A stretch of DNA of 64,000 nt from Caprella mutica (GCA_947561585.1 CANNZV010001147.1:267169-331168), one strand, 5' to 3'; shown: positions 1 through 11,209, counted from the stretch's first letter. Numbers and translations are program-made. The notes: generated by a model from the sequence alone, not told the origin.

Positions 1-143
1 ATTTCAATCGATAGCGATTTTCTGTTTTTTGTGTTTATTTAAAAAAAATTTGATCTTATCCACAGTTTCGGAACTATGGTTTATGGATTTCTCTCTTTTT
101 AAGATGTGATTTTGTCAAAATTCGAGAGCCCCCATACCTCCAG

Positions 144-3100
144 ATGTCTAGAGCTGGCTTAGATGTTTGTGGAGAATTGAACATCAATCAGGACGGAGAA
201 AGAAACACCAGCCCAATAAGATATACTACATTGACTAAAGAAGCTAATATGGAATTCTTCTATAAGAATATATATTCACATAAAGCTTTTGTACTTCAAG
301 TCACTGCCAGACGTTAGTATCAAGATATTTGAAAAGTTTATACCTTAGTATAAACTCTTTCTTTAAGGAGAGACCATGGAACAGCTTAATCTTTTTAAGT
401 CACCTCCATAACTTTCTATTTGTGAATTTGTACTGTTGCAGGTTGAATTGACTGACCCCATTGCAATAATATCTGTTTCCTTTAGGTAACAGCTTCATAA
501 TTTCCAAAGACGTCTCATCAGAAGGTATCATCCGATCTCCTTTCTTCCCTGAATTATATCCCACAGACTATTGGATCGAATATATTTTCATTGGCATCAA
601 TCAAACTTCAAAAGTCCGAATCAGTTTCACTGATTTCTACATATCACCTTGGAGCTATATCGAAGTAAGTTATTAATAACTAAGTGTCCTGTAACGTCTA
701 ACGTGTTTTCACTGATAACAATTATCTCTTAACCAGATTCACGACAATCAAAGGACTCAGATGAAAGGATACAGTGGAAACATTTTCCGGCCTCCACCTC
801 TCGTATCTGCTGGCAATAGATTCATTCTTCGATTCTCAGCCAATGGTGAAACAGATCGAGGTTTTAAATTCCACTACAATTTCATGGAATCTACTGAGAC
901 GGACAAAGTTATCAACAGTAGTGAGAAATAATTTTTTTTATCTACTTTCTGATTTTTTAGATTCTTTTGCCAAGAAAATGACCTTATATAGGTCATTATA
1001 TATATATATAGTCGTTCAATTGACTAAGACTAAAAAGAATGGATTTTTAGATCAAATAACTGGTCCAAATTTATAATATATAAAAGGATTGTATAGCGTA
1101 TTCAGGATTTAGTTTTTGTGGGGTAGTGAAAAAATAAGTACGGCTTCGTCTTCAATATCGGTGGCATTTAATTACTTTCTCTCTGAGTGGTATATACTCA
1201 TACCTAGAGGTAGTCAACGAGTAAATTATTTTCTCTAATTTGAGCACTGATATTTGATCTTGCTACTTCGATTGCAGATTGTGGAGGTCTTGTTCCAAAC
1301 ATTGGAGGAACCATCACAATGTTGAATATGACAAACATTGCCGACGAGTCTTCTGCTGAGATATACGACTGTGTATGGATCATTCAGCCACCGCAAGAGT
1401 ACGCCATGAAGACACATTTGTTCATCAGAATTCAACAGTTTGACAAAATGGGTACGTAGCTTGATTATTGATACCCATGAAAAAGAGTTTCACTAAATTT
1501 CTCTTACGTATGCAAGGTATATCACCATAGAAAATTTCACCACTCAAAATAAGTATTAAAATCCACACAGTTAATTACAGTTCCTTAGTTTCTGATCGTG
1601 TGATTATGTAATTATCATTGTTTAGAATGAAGATAAATTTTTTAAATTTATATAAGAAAACAATATGCATCTTCAAGTCAACCATAACTACTTTTTGTTC
1701 TCAGGCCTCAATTCGAATATTGAAGTCAGACAAGGACTCACCAGTGACGACTATCTTCTTGAACGATTGGAAAGGACTGAGTCCAGTCAAGAGAATCACA
1801 AAGGACTGGAACATGTTGTTTCTTCTGATTCAGGATTTTACGTAAGACTAAAAGGATCTTTCCTGAAGGATTCACAGATGTCCATAGTGTACTCCTCCTT
1901 CAGTTACCTAGGCTGTGAGTATGTAATCATTTATAAATTGAATGCATACGGAATTCACTCTGTATTTGACATATTTGAAGCAGAATCAATGTATACATTT
2001 TGATATATACGTACTTAGTATAATAAACTAACAGAAATTCATATAAATAATTATTCTGTCCAGCATGCTACCCTCTCACGGACTTCAAGTGTCAAAACCA
2101 CCGTTGTATTCCTAAAATGTTGAGGTGTGACGGTTTTGACCACTGTTCAGATTCTTCTGATGAGCCAGAGTCCTGTTATCGGATGTACCCAGGTTAACTA
2201 GTTTCTCACGTGAATTTAAATTAGTTCCCTATATTTCAACTTTAATTCAACTTACCATTCATGCTAATTTAGGAGTAGGAATAGAATTACATAGTCAAAG
2301 TATTACAAGAATTTCTCGTTGGTATTAAATTTTCTTAACACTTTTTTTATAAATGATATGTCATTTCAGATATTGGAAAAGATGGGAGAATAAATCTTCC
2401 AATTTCTGCAGAAAACATAAGTTGGTTGTACAAGAATACACCTAACTACTATTTTCCCTATCGAAGAACATTCTTGGGTGACCATCCGCATTCTGGATTG
2501 ATATTATTCGTTTCTTTTCTCTGTAAGACAATGGTGATGCTTATAATGCTGTTTAATTGGTCTTTGAATTATTAGATTTAATTCATGACACACCCGTTAT
2601 CCAGTTATTGCGGTAGCCATAATTGGACTGATTTGGTACGTCATACAAAACAGCAACCGAAATCAGTCCAGAAATACCAGCAGGAGAAGACGGCGTCAGA
2701 GATTAAGTTAGTAACGATTGATGAATTATTATGATAGAAAAACATTAAAAAATGTCACTTATTCTTAGTTAGAATTTTCCCTCCCAATGTAGTAGATTGA
2801 TATTGACCAATGGATTTCATAATAATGAATGAGGTTTTTATTCAGATTCTTACAATGATGGTGTTGAAATATTTGATGCTTCTTCTGATGATCCGCCGAA
2901 TTACGAGGCTCCGCCAGACTATGAACAAGTAGTGAAACTTATCCTTTCTGGAAATAATTTGAAGGTAAATCTGTAGATCAATCCATAGGGTATTTGAGGC
3001 TGAATATTATTAAAAGTTTGAGTATTGCTAAATACATAATTATTGTTTGTAGCTTGTTCGTCGTCCTGGAGGTATTTCTGCATGGGTTTCAACCAATGAG

Positions 3101-4714
3101 AATACCATAGAGCAGACAATGGAACTACCGCAAATCACAATGTCAGCTCCTGAGACTCAACCAGTGGATCTGTTGTCTGGAGAAGAAGATATATCTTTAA
3201 GAGGAGATTTAGATATCGAGGGAGTATCTACCTCTTACATTCCTCTTACACCAACATCCGTTAGAGGATCCATGAGAAGTAACGTCTATAATGAAGGTAC
3301 AAGATCTTCTTGGATGAGGAACAGTAAAAGACGAAGACATGCATCTCTGGATCTTGATCGAAAAGCGGAAATTGTTCTCTGGGATCCGAACCATGCTTCG
3401 ACTAGGTGCGATCTGTAATTGTAGTGATTCTTATAATATTCAGGTATTATATATAATATGTTTAAAATAATTTTTTGTTGCAGTGGTAACAATCCATCAA
3501 TATCCGGAGAAACAGAATCACCAGTTCATATACGTTACCACCCATCGACTCCTCCGCATCTGCCAGGACAATTAAGACGGACATCAATGGAATCTGTTGT
3601 CAATATAGAGTTAGATGACTATCCATTTCCTTATAATAACATAGAATCTTCATGTGACCAAAATATTTCTGTCAATGAGGATGTACAGGCCGATGATGAC
3701 AATGTTTTTTTAGATGAAAATAATTATCAGGCAAGTAGTTCTGTGTTTGTAGAGCCAGATGTTGAAGATATTGTTACTGATGCAGATCATCAACAAGAAA
3801 CTCTCGAAGATGAACACTCTGATAATAGTCAACACATGGAGTTAAATCCAACCTACGCTGCAAGTATTGGAAGTATACACACTAACAATGATATTCCTGA
3901 CTGCACTCCATTGAGTGAAAATGATGAAATTGTAATCCGTAGTGATGATTTCATCCGACCCGTACTGATAGCATCTATAAAAGAATCTGAAATTAAAAAG
4001 AAACCAAATGAAGAATTGCTCCCTCCATCCTACGATTCAGTGTTGAAACTAGTGTTAGACGAATTTTATGTTACCGACGAAACTTACGCTATAGACGACA
4101 TGCAAAATAGCATTGGAGCCCAACTTAGAGCAAGAGCAGCTCGAGAAAAATTTCAAAATTTGTGTATTCGACCTCCTTGTTTGAGAGAAGAACGGGACAG
4201 ATTCCAAAGAAAATTCAGAAGTAGTTCACGTAGAAAGTACATAACTCCTGGAACAGTAAAGAGGCGAAAAGCCTTACTCTTGAAACACCTTGAAAACTGT
4301 GACTGCAAAGGAGACAACTGCAAATGTTTTGGTGATGAAAAGAAAGATGTTTCTGAGAATTTGGATATTGGAAGCTCAGAAGTTGAAGACATTGAAAGTC
4401 GTTACTTGAAAGAAAGAGAAGAAGAACAACAGCAATATACTTCTATAGATTGCCTTCTTCCAAATCCAGACGAAAATCTTGAATCTACCTCTATGAACAC
4501 TGATGAACAAAACTATTATGATGAAGATTTAAATGTTCGGAACCCAGAAATGTTTGAAGATATTCAATCGTTTCCAGAAAATTTCCCTAAATCATCAACA
4601 GTAATTGACAATTCAGAGCTTTTGGCATATAAAGGAAACGTTGTTGAAGAAGAGAACGAACTGAAAACGGAAATATATACCATAGACGCTGAGTCCTTTC
4701 ACACTTACGTGTAA
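144..4714 (+). CDS. CUB-CUB-LDLa single-pass membrane receptor, 5'-partial (candidate Culd-type)
   Basis: Eleven exons can be read: 144-312, 486-664, 737-920, 1278-1451, 1705-1914, 2064-2192, 2370-2522, 2605-2706, 2846-2964, 3053-3405 and 3484-4714. All have GT-AG borders, and the phases sum exactly to 1000 residues plus a stop. Counting from residue 1 in the window, residues 57-177 form a CUB-like domain ([27 protein letters not shown]) that lacks the usual cysteines. Residues 178-305 form a second CUB-like domain starting NCGG. Residues 306-348 form an LDLa repeat with all six Cys and the calcium signature [12 protein letters not shown]. Residues 390-414 are a membrane helix followed by a basic stop-transfer stretch. 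The tail has PPNY, PPDY (about 453 and 459) and PPSY (about 770), a basophilic kinase-like site RRRHASL, and ends HTYV, a class I PDZ ligand. PPxY motifs recruit WW-domain ubiquitin ligases, so a role in endocytic trafficking is inferred. The architecture matches Drosophila Culd (CUB and LDLa protein of photoreceptors); Neto is the main alternative. The ATG at 144 follows a splice acceptor and lacks a signal peptide, so the true start lies upstream. Confidence 0.82.
313..485 (+). other. Intron example of gene 1 (phase 1, 173 nt)
   Basis: The donor GTTAGT follows codon position 1 and the acceptor CTGTTTCCTTTAG precedes GTAAC. Joining C to GT restores an Arg codon. The other introns of this gene are similarly short (about 70 to 360 nt), which is typical of compact insect genes. 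Positions 1-143 are read as the 3' end of a further intron with acceptor CCATACCTCCAG. Confidence 0.75.
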
Positions 4715-4723
4715 ATTCAAGAA

Positions 4724-5013
4724 ATTAAATAACAAAATTTATATTAATTGGAAGAAAAATATACCATTTGCATAATATTCTATTAGGGAAAATTACGAAT
4801 TATCGGACAGTTCCAAAATTTGATGATATAAGAAAAAAAATATTTTTACTCGTTATTGTTATTGGTAACAATAACAAATATATTTCAATAAAAATAACGT
4901 GTTATAATGTTAAATCATTTATTCTTTATGTTATCCGAAATGAGGAACTGACCGATAACTCGACACTATAAATTCTACTATTAACAATTTGAATACCTCG
5001 AGTATGTAATAAA
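4724..5013 (+). promoter_or_regulatory. 3' UTR with candidate polyadenylation signals for gene 1
   Basis: ATTAAA occurs at 4724-4729, only ten bases after the stop. Canonical AATAAA follows at 4887-4892 and at 5008-5013. The 4887 signal lies inside a MITE copy (4786-4966), so a transposon may supply the 3' end signal. The signals are seen directly; their use is inferred. Confidence 0.4.
4786..4966. mobile_element. TA-flanked MITE family M1, copy 1
   Basis: The left end reads GGGAAAATTACGAATTATCG and the right end ends GATAACTCGACAC in inverted orientation, both next to TA. The family's terminal inverted repeat has the core TTACGAATTATCGAACGGTT followed by CCACATTT and CGATCATAT, with A+T-rich filler between the ends. 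This copy lies in the 3' region of gene 1. No coding capacity is seen. Confidence 0.65.
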
Positions 5014-5050
5014 GCATATATCTGTATCTTACTATATTAATCTTTCAAAC

Positions 5051-5960
5051 TATTATTATTTTATATCTATATCTTCTGGAATCTTGTTTCATTCAGTGAA
5101 AATTTAGTGTATAGCTTTAAAGATATCATTCTATTTTTTAAAGTTACAGATATTATAATGGTGCAAACACAAATAATATACATACGATTAATGGTAAAGC
5201 TCGTATAGCGGACGATCTTTAAACGGACACACACTACAAAGGACGAAAATTGCCTGTTGTAACGGACATGCAGCTCGCTACAACATCCTCTCTAAATTAT
5301 ATGGTTTAAACAATATTCCAATTATCTAGTCATACGATAATTATATTCAGAGGCAATCTGATTTACAATCAAAACTTAGTGTATTGTTTTTCTAAATTTC
5401 GGTAATTTGATTTTGTTATCCTTTCACTATACATTTTCTTTGATTAGAAAAGTTCTATAGAAATTAAAAAGAGGTGTAACTATCCAATATTTTCAAGTAA
5501 TTAATATATTTATTTTTAGTTGCTAATATTTCGTAAATTTATATGAGTAAGTTGTATGTATAAATATTATAAGATTTTAATTAAATTTTCATTTAATAAT
5601 AATCTGAGATCGTTGACCTACATTAGCGTTTCTTTGAAATCCTGTTAAAGAAAATTTGCAAGTTTAAATCCCTAACTGAAGTAAAACCTCAGTCGTGCAT
5701 AGCGTCCATTTTTCGGCATAGTAGACACTTTTTCCAGTACATGTATGTCCGTTTTATGAGTTTCACTTGTAATTTATATAAGCTTTCTTATTCAATTGTT
5801 TTTTTCATACAAAATATAGGTCTTATGTCAGTAGAGAGAAATGAATCCATTTTACTTTACAAGTATACTTCAATTATTTTCTGATAGTTCATTTCAATTC
5901 TGTGTTACTCATACTAATGAACTCTCTTCATGAAGTTAGTAAATTTATTAATTTGTGTAA
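5051..5960 (+). repeat. Long dispersed repeat, copy 1 (with about 540 extra bases)
   Basis: Positions 5051-5191 and 5736-5960 match 7576-7720 and 7721-7940 in order. Shared landmarks are CATTCAGTGAAAATTTAGTG, AAAGTTACAGAT, CTTATTCAATTGTTTTTT and AAATGAATCCATTTTACTTT. The copy at 7576 joins the two parts directly, so 5192-5735 (with the motif TCGTATAGCGGAC) is either an insertion here or a deletion there. No gene is seen in 4967-6590. Confidence 0.6.
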
Positions 5961-6205
5961 ATTTACCTCATATAATTCAATATAAATGAACCATGTTAAA
6001 ATTAAACAATAGAAACTGTATAGCATAAATACGGTATTTTAGTAAATGATATCTATTGCCTATTTATTTATCAATTAATCTCTTAAATCATTTTTATTCA
6101 TATGGATATTTGAATATAAATGTCTATAAGACATAGCTATACAAATATATAATACCTACATACATATTGAGTTAATTTCCTTCCATAATATGGATATTAG
6201 TAATA

Positions 6206-6381
6206 GGTACAGTGTCGATTTATTGCACGGTTCCACATTCTCGATCATATTCAAAAATCTGTATAGATTATTAATAAAAATTAACTTTTAATATTTTAAT
6301 TAATAACTATTATAGCCCACATATATTTTATTTTTATATAAACGAAAATGTGGAATAGACCAATAATTCAAAACTCACCCT
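6206..6381. mobile_element. MITE family M1, copy 2 (degenerate)
   Basis: TTATTGCACGGTTCCACATT with TCTCGATCATATTCAAAA on the left pairs with GAAAATGTGGAATAG followed by ACTCACCCTA on the right. The middle is A+T-rich. The ends are more diverged than in copies 3 and 5. Confidence 0.5.
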
Positions 6382-6591
6382 ATCTCATAATGTTGAATTC
6401 AGTATATTGATTTAGAAGAGTTTCTAATGATCTATTATTAGTTAAAGTGAATAATCCTAACCTTGACCATGGGGGTGATTACGTGTATCTCAATTTATCT
6501 GCATCATCGGAACATCGTATATTAATGTACGTTACGGTAAATACGTCGAGATTCTTTTTAGGGAATGTCCGACGATAGACGATAGACTATA

Positions 6592-6703
6592 ACCCAGGCA
6601 GCAAGGATTTATTCCTGGGATATTAAGGGAATACCCTAGGAATATATACTTCTTCCCAGGGTTATTCCCTTAATATCCCAGGAATAATGCTTAATACCTG
6701 GGA
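6592..6703. repeat. Long hairpin (25-bp perfect stem)
   Basis: Positions 6609-6633 and 6663-6687 are perfect reverse complements (core TTCCTGGGATATTAAGGGAA). The pairing extends inward (CCCT/AGGG) with one bulge, and outward via CCCAGG near 6594 and CCTGGG near 6698. The loop is about 20 to 30 bases. It could be a small palindromic MITE. It sits just before the tandem array at 6727. Confidence 0.75.
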
Positions 6704-6726
6704 AGTGTTTAAATGTCTAATAGATT

Positions 6727-7050
6727 GTTTTAAAATTGTTTTAAAAATTAGTGTAAATTGTTTTAAAATTTATATAAGTTGTTTTAAAATTTATGTAAAT
6801 TGTTTTAAAATTTATATAAGTTGTTTTAAAATTTATGTAAATTGTTTTAAAATTTATATAAGTTGTTTTAAAATTTATGTAAATTGTTTTAAAATTTATA
6901 TAAGTTGTTTTAAAATTTATGTAAATTGTTTTAAAATTTATATAAGTTGTTTTAAAATTTATGTAAATTGTTTTAATATTTAAATAAGTTGTTTTAAAAT
7001 TAATGTAAATTGTTTTAAAATTTATGTAAATTGTTTTAAATTTATGATGC
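6727..7050. repeat. Tandem array, about 21-bp unit in 42-bp dimers
   Basis: The unit is TTGTTTTAAAATTTATRTAA plus one base. Two versions alternate (ending ATATAAG or ATGTAAA), giving a 42-bp higher-order period for about seven dimers before it degrades near 6970. Open frames on both strands exist only because the unit lacks stop codons in those frames. Confidence 0.9.
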
Positions 7051-7052
7051 AT

Positions 7053-7575
7053 TACGATTACATTTTAATTAAATCATTTATTAGATAGATAGACGATCTT
7101 TTTATCATCAATGTTACAGGGCAATCACTGATAGATCACAAATGATCAGCGATTATAATTATATTCAACTGATTATCGAGTGTTAATGTTTAGAGTTCTA
7201 AAATCTAATTTTCAATATAATAAAATACAGATATAACATCATCAATACAGGTAACAAATCCGGATATAAAATCTCTATCCGTGAAATAAGTCATCAATCT
7301 TTCAATTTTCTAAAGGTTTCATCTACAATATGATTTAGTATCACTTTCCCTCTATATGATATTTAAAAACACTACGCCACATAAATCAAAAAGTAAGTGA
7401 TTGTCAGAATGAGTTATGAGGAACTCTTACTATCGAAAGCTGGTAGATAATTATAATAAATACAGTAAACCACTGCCACATAAAAGTGCCATTCATCGTC
7501 AGATTCCAGCAGTGTGGATGTGACCTTACCTAGAGGAGGAGGTGATAGAGAGACAGCTCTTAAGCCTTCTCTGAA
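7053..7575. other. Non-coding interval with one exon-like stretch
   Basis: The sequence is mostly A+T-rich. Positions 7486-7635 give an open plus-strand reading that looks coding in composition (begins KCHSSSDSSSVDV, then PRGGGDRETALKPSL), but it runs into the dispersed repeat at 7576 and has no convincing acceptor. I see no supportable gene. Confidence 0.3.
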
Positions 7576-7940
7576 CTATTATTATAATATACCTATATCC
7601 TCAGCGGTCTTATATCATTCAGTGAAAATTTAGTGTATAACTTTAGAAAAGTCATTCAATTTTTTTAAAGTTACAGATCTTACAATGGTGCTAACACATA
7701 TAAAATACATATGATTACTTGACATGTGCGTCCTTATTCAATTGTTTTTTATGATATAAACATAGGTCTGATGTTGGTTGTAGGAAATGAATCCATTTTA
7801 CTTTGTTCTAATGTAGTTCATGGATCATTGAGTTCTGCATCGCTATGTGAGTTTATACGCACGATTGCACGTAGCTATGTAAAATATATACGCCTATAGT
7901 CTATATTTACGAACTCTCTTAACAGGTTGTATAGTTCACT
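7576..7940 (+). repeat. Long dispersed repeat, copy 2
   Basis: This collinear but diverged copy of 5051-5960 lacks the 544-base middle section. The junction lies near 7720, where GATTACTTGACATGTGCGTCC replaces the longer form. Positions 7940-8110 are A+T-rich with nothing recognised. Confidence 0.6.
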
Positions 7941-8114
7941 AATTTTCCGAGGATTTCCCAGTCAGAAACTTGCGATGGGTATTATTGTAATAAGAAATGG
8001 TTCATGTTAATCATGTTAGAGTAAAATTATTAAAAATAAAAACTTGAATTAATTACAGTAAATATATGCAAATAAAAAATCAAACTGATTTCTATTTATA
8101 TCATTGGATGTCTA

Positions 8115-8240
8115 GGGTAAGTTACGAATTATCGAACGGTTCCACATTTGCTATCATATAAGAAAAAATAAACAATTTTCTGATTTTTTTTCCTAATATG
8201 TCCGAAAATGTTAAACCGTTCGATAATTCGTATCAAACCC
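8115..8240. mobile_element. MITE family M1, copy 3 (best-preserved short copy)
   Basis: Left end: TA then GGGTAAGTTACGAATTATCG. Right end: CGATAATTCGTATCAAACCC then TA. The arms pair over about 45 bp with few mismatches, and TA is duplicated on both sides. It lies about 60 bp upstream of the start codon of gene 2, so it may lie in its promoter. Confidence 0.75.
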
Positions 8241-8299
8241 TAATTTTTTTTACTCTTCCCAACTTATAAAGTTAAAACTCATCGGTGAAAAGTTCCACG

Positions 8300-11151
8300 A
8301 TGACTTTCTTACGTTTGTTTGTGGTGTTTATCGTTATATCCCTCTCTACCAATGTAGTGGTATCTGTTAGGGTGGACCCCAAAACTAAGGACACTGGTGA
8401 CTGGTACTACTATTCAGGTCAGTAGTGATGTCAAGAAATTTTGGTTGAAAAAAAAATGAAACTCTTAGAAAATAATTTTGATGAGAATTTAAAAAAAAAA
8501 TTATGTAAAAAACTTTGAAAATAGTGTCGATATTTTTGATTTCGAAAAAAAGATTGGAAATTTTATGATATAAATTTTTTTTAATATGAATTTGATAAAA
8601 AATCTGTCAATTTTGATTAAATTTTGAAAGAAAGGTCTTGATCACTCAATTGAAAAATTGTTAAAATTCCGGGTAAGAATGCCTCTCAGGACTACATTGT
8701 TTCAATGTGGTAACACATTGGTACAATTTTACTGCAAGAATCATTTCTATCTTGGATTGAAACAAGTATTTGTTCACATTTTAATTTTTTTCCTATCAAA
8801 TTTTGAAATTCCAATATTATTATTTCAATGAAATATATATATATCTGTTATTATGATTATATCATCGTAATGTGAATATTTTCCAGTTGATAGCGCAGAC
8901 ACTGACGAGTTTGCGGTAGTTAATTTGGATCTGATAACAGACGAGGAAATAGCTGAAGAAGTGGATGCTGGAGTACAGGAGGAGTTTGACGCTGTCGGTG
9001 AGACAAAGTGGTTAATTTTACACTCAATTAGTTATTTAACGGCATTTATTATAGTAAGATTATATTGAGATAAATAAATGAATATTTGGAGGATTACACA
9101 TCTTTAAATTATAATATATAATAATTAAAAAAAAATTCAGATGGTCAACTGGGTGACGTTCTTCCTGATGAGCCTTTACCAGAACATCGAAAAGAAAGTA
9201 AGTATTTGGGTCTTCAAATCTCGTTATTTTTCATATTGATGATAAAACAATTATCAATTACTAATCAGAGACTAATGGTGGGACCATAGCAGATTTAGAG
9301 GAGAAAGTTATACATAGAAAATCAAGGTCTCGTCTCTCTCTTGGTATTTGATATTTTTCTCTACAGGACAGAGGGCACTAATATACAGAGGAGTTTACAA
9401 ACCTGATTCTCGCTTCAATGCCTTCGTTGATGGAGTAATGGTCAATATGGTCACAGACCTCAACAAAAGAAAGATGGACCCATTGTACTTCAAGGTTCAC
9501 AAACGAGGAATACTGACGTAGGTCCTTTGGGTATTTTCGTTATTTAATGAAATTGAATAAACAAATATTAATAGCAATTTTTTCATCATCAGACATGTTC
9601 CAGTCAAAACCAAATCAAATAAAGACACCACTACGGTTCCAACTGTAGAAGAGAATGACCAAAAGAAAAATAACAGCAAGTTAGTTTCTCTGTGGTATTA
9701 TATAAGAGAATACAATACCTGTAGAATTTGAGAATTTGAATGTTCTCAATTAAACTGTTGTCATAATAAAAGCTACTTTTCAGGAAAGGAGAAGCAATAG
9801 GAGGTGGAGTAATTAGAGGTCTGTCTAATATTAAAAGATTCGGTCATGCTGAAACCCAGATGGCAGGAAATTCAACATTGGTAAATCATCTGCGTACTGT
9901 TATAGCATCAAAGTTGAGCTCTTCTGTGTTTCTACAATCACCCTGCACCCTATTTTCCTAAAACTCATTTTCACTTTTATAGGTTCGTAGCCACCATATC
10001 TTCGGTCCTCTTGAAATAGAGATAAAATTTGAAACTGAATCTGGTACTACGGTAATCAAATCTGGACTATCCTCCTTAGCTGCTCATGGTTTAGCCAGGG
10101 TTACACCATTCACTTCTGAAATTCTGGATTTCATCATTGACAGGTTTGGGCTTTTGATAACTATATAAGATCTTCAGTTTCTAGTGGCAATAATCTTACT
10201 CTGCTATTATTTTAAGATAGGAAAGATAAAACAAAAAACTAGATGCAATATCTATGAACTTTCTTCGACATTTGATAGGGGAACGTCGTAGTACGCGGAC
10301 ACACATATTAACTCGGATAGTGACTGTTGAATCAATCTCTCCTTTAGAAATTTCTGACTGACCTATCATTATCAATATTAAAACCAGCTTTCTGAATACT
10401 GCGAGTGTCCAAGTATTGCGACTTTCCCTTTGTTTTCACAACATTCAGTTCTTCTTGGCCCGCTTTACACTTGCGCTTAATTAACACCACGAAAAAAATA
10501 TTTCCTTTAAATGTTTTCACACTTGCGTTCTTTTCATTGCTGAAGGAAAAAATTAATGAGATTTTCCCTTCAGCGAAAAAAAAAAAAACGCAAGTGTGAA
10601 CACATTTTAAGAAGAGTTTTTTTCCGAGGTGTTAAAGTCACAAGTGTGAAGTGGGTCTTAATATTTAAATAAATTTAAGACACAATCTACCACCACCAGG
10701 TGAGATCTCACTGGTTGTGCGGACCAATGGATTTGGTCATTGACTTCTTAGGAGACACAGACGGTTTCAATAGGGTCATGACCAGACTTGAGGACTTACA
10801 AATGGACTCACTGACAAAAGTTGACCAGTACGGTGCAATGATGGAAAACTTCACCATTATTAGGTGATTTGACTGTACATTACTAATGCTCTCTAATGAT
10901 ATAAATTTTCAACTTTAAACATAAAATCAACTTCCTTTAGACCATTATACGAGTACATGGACTATACTGGCAACAGAACTGACGATCAGCAACTTGTGAC
11001 AGACGAAGTAACCAAACATTTGTTTTCGGACGCATCCTTCCTCGGAAAAATTCTGCGCGAAGCTTTCCACTACGCTTCCTTCGACAAAATCACCCCTCAA
11101 TTTGCTCCTGAATTTAGTAACTTCACAGACAGTTTTCATGGCAAAAAATAG
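8300..11151 (+). CDS. Secreted protein, group-7-allergen/TULIP-like (isoform A)
   Basis: Nine exons: 8300-8417, 8887-8997, 9141-9197, 9367-9517, 9593-9679, 9784-9880, 9983-10143, 10705-10863 and 10941-11151. All junctions are GT-AG and the phases sum to 383 residues plus TAG. Residues 1 to about 22 form a signal peptide (MTFLRLFVVFIVISL). Residues 40-95 are acidic, residues about 146-180 form a Lys/Asn/Thr-rich linker, and residues about 178-380 are the conserved-looking part, with GGGVIRGLSNIKRFG and HHIFGPLEIEIKF. That GLS-x-x-x-R-x-G pattern followed by an FGPL strand recalls arthropod group 7 allergens, which are lipid-binding TULIP-fold proteins related to juvenile-hormone-binding proteins. 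The family call is by eye and moderate. Exon 8 uses the acceptor at 10703-10704, because the nearby CAG at 10697-10699 would create a stop. TATAAA lies at 8265-8270 but is very close to the ATG. AATAAA lies at 11210-11215. The intron before exon 8 contains two MITE-like elements. Confidence 0.78.
10288..10401. mobile_element. Short MITE family M2, copy 1 (in intron 7 of gene 2)
   Basis: GTAGTACGCGGACAC on the left and CTTTCTGAATACTGCGAG on the right form imperfect inverted ends. The interior TTTAGAAATTTCTGACTGAC CTATCAT matches the copy at 58228-58334 (TTTAGGAATATCTGATTGAC CTATCAT). It is about 110 bp, non-coding and diverged. Confidence 0.5.
10455..10660. mobile_element. Near-complete palindrome MITE in intron 7 of gene 2
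   Basis: The two halves are inverted copies. CGCTTTACACTTGCGC, TTTTCACACTTGCGTT and TGCTGAAGG on the left are answered by CCTTCAGCG, AACGCAAGTGTGAACA and CACAAGTGTGAAGTGGG on the right, with a centre near 10555. An RNA of this intron could fold into a hairpin about 90 bp long. No clean target duplication is visible. Confidence 0.65.
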
Positions 11152-11209
11152 ATATCATAATTCAAGACGATACTTCTTAGATAGTTAAAATTGTTCATCT
11201 TTGTAGTAT

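Noticed and set aside
144..146. Translation start of gene 1 at this ATG
   Set aside because: It follows a splice acceptor directly and is not followed by a signal peptide, which a CUB/LDLa receptor requires.
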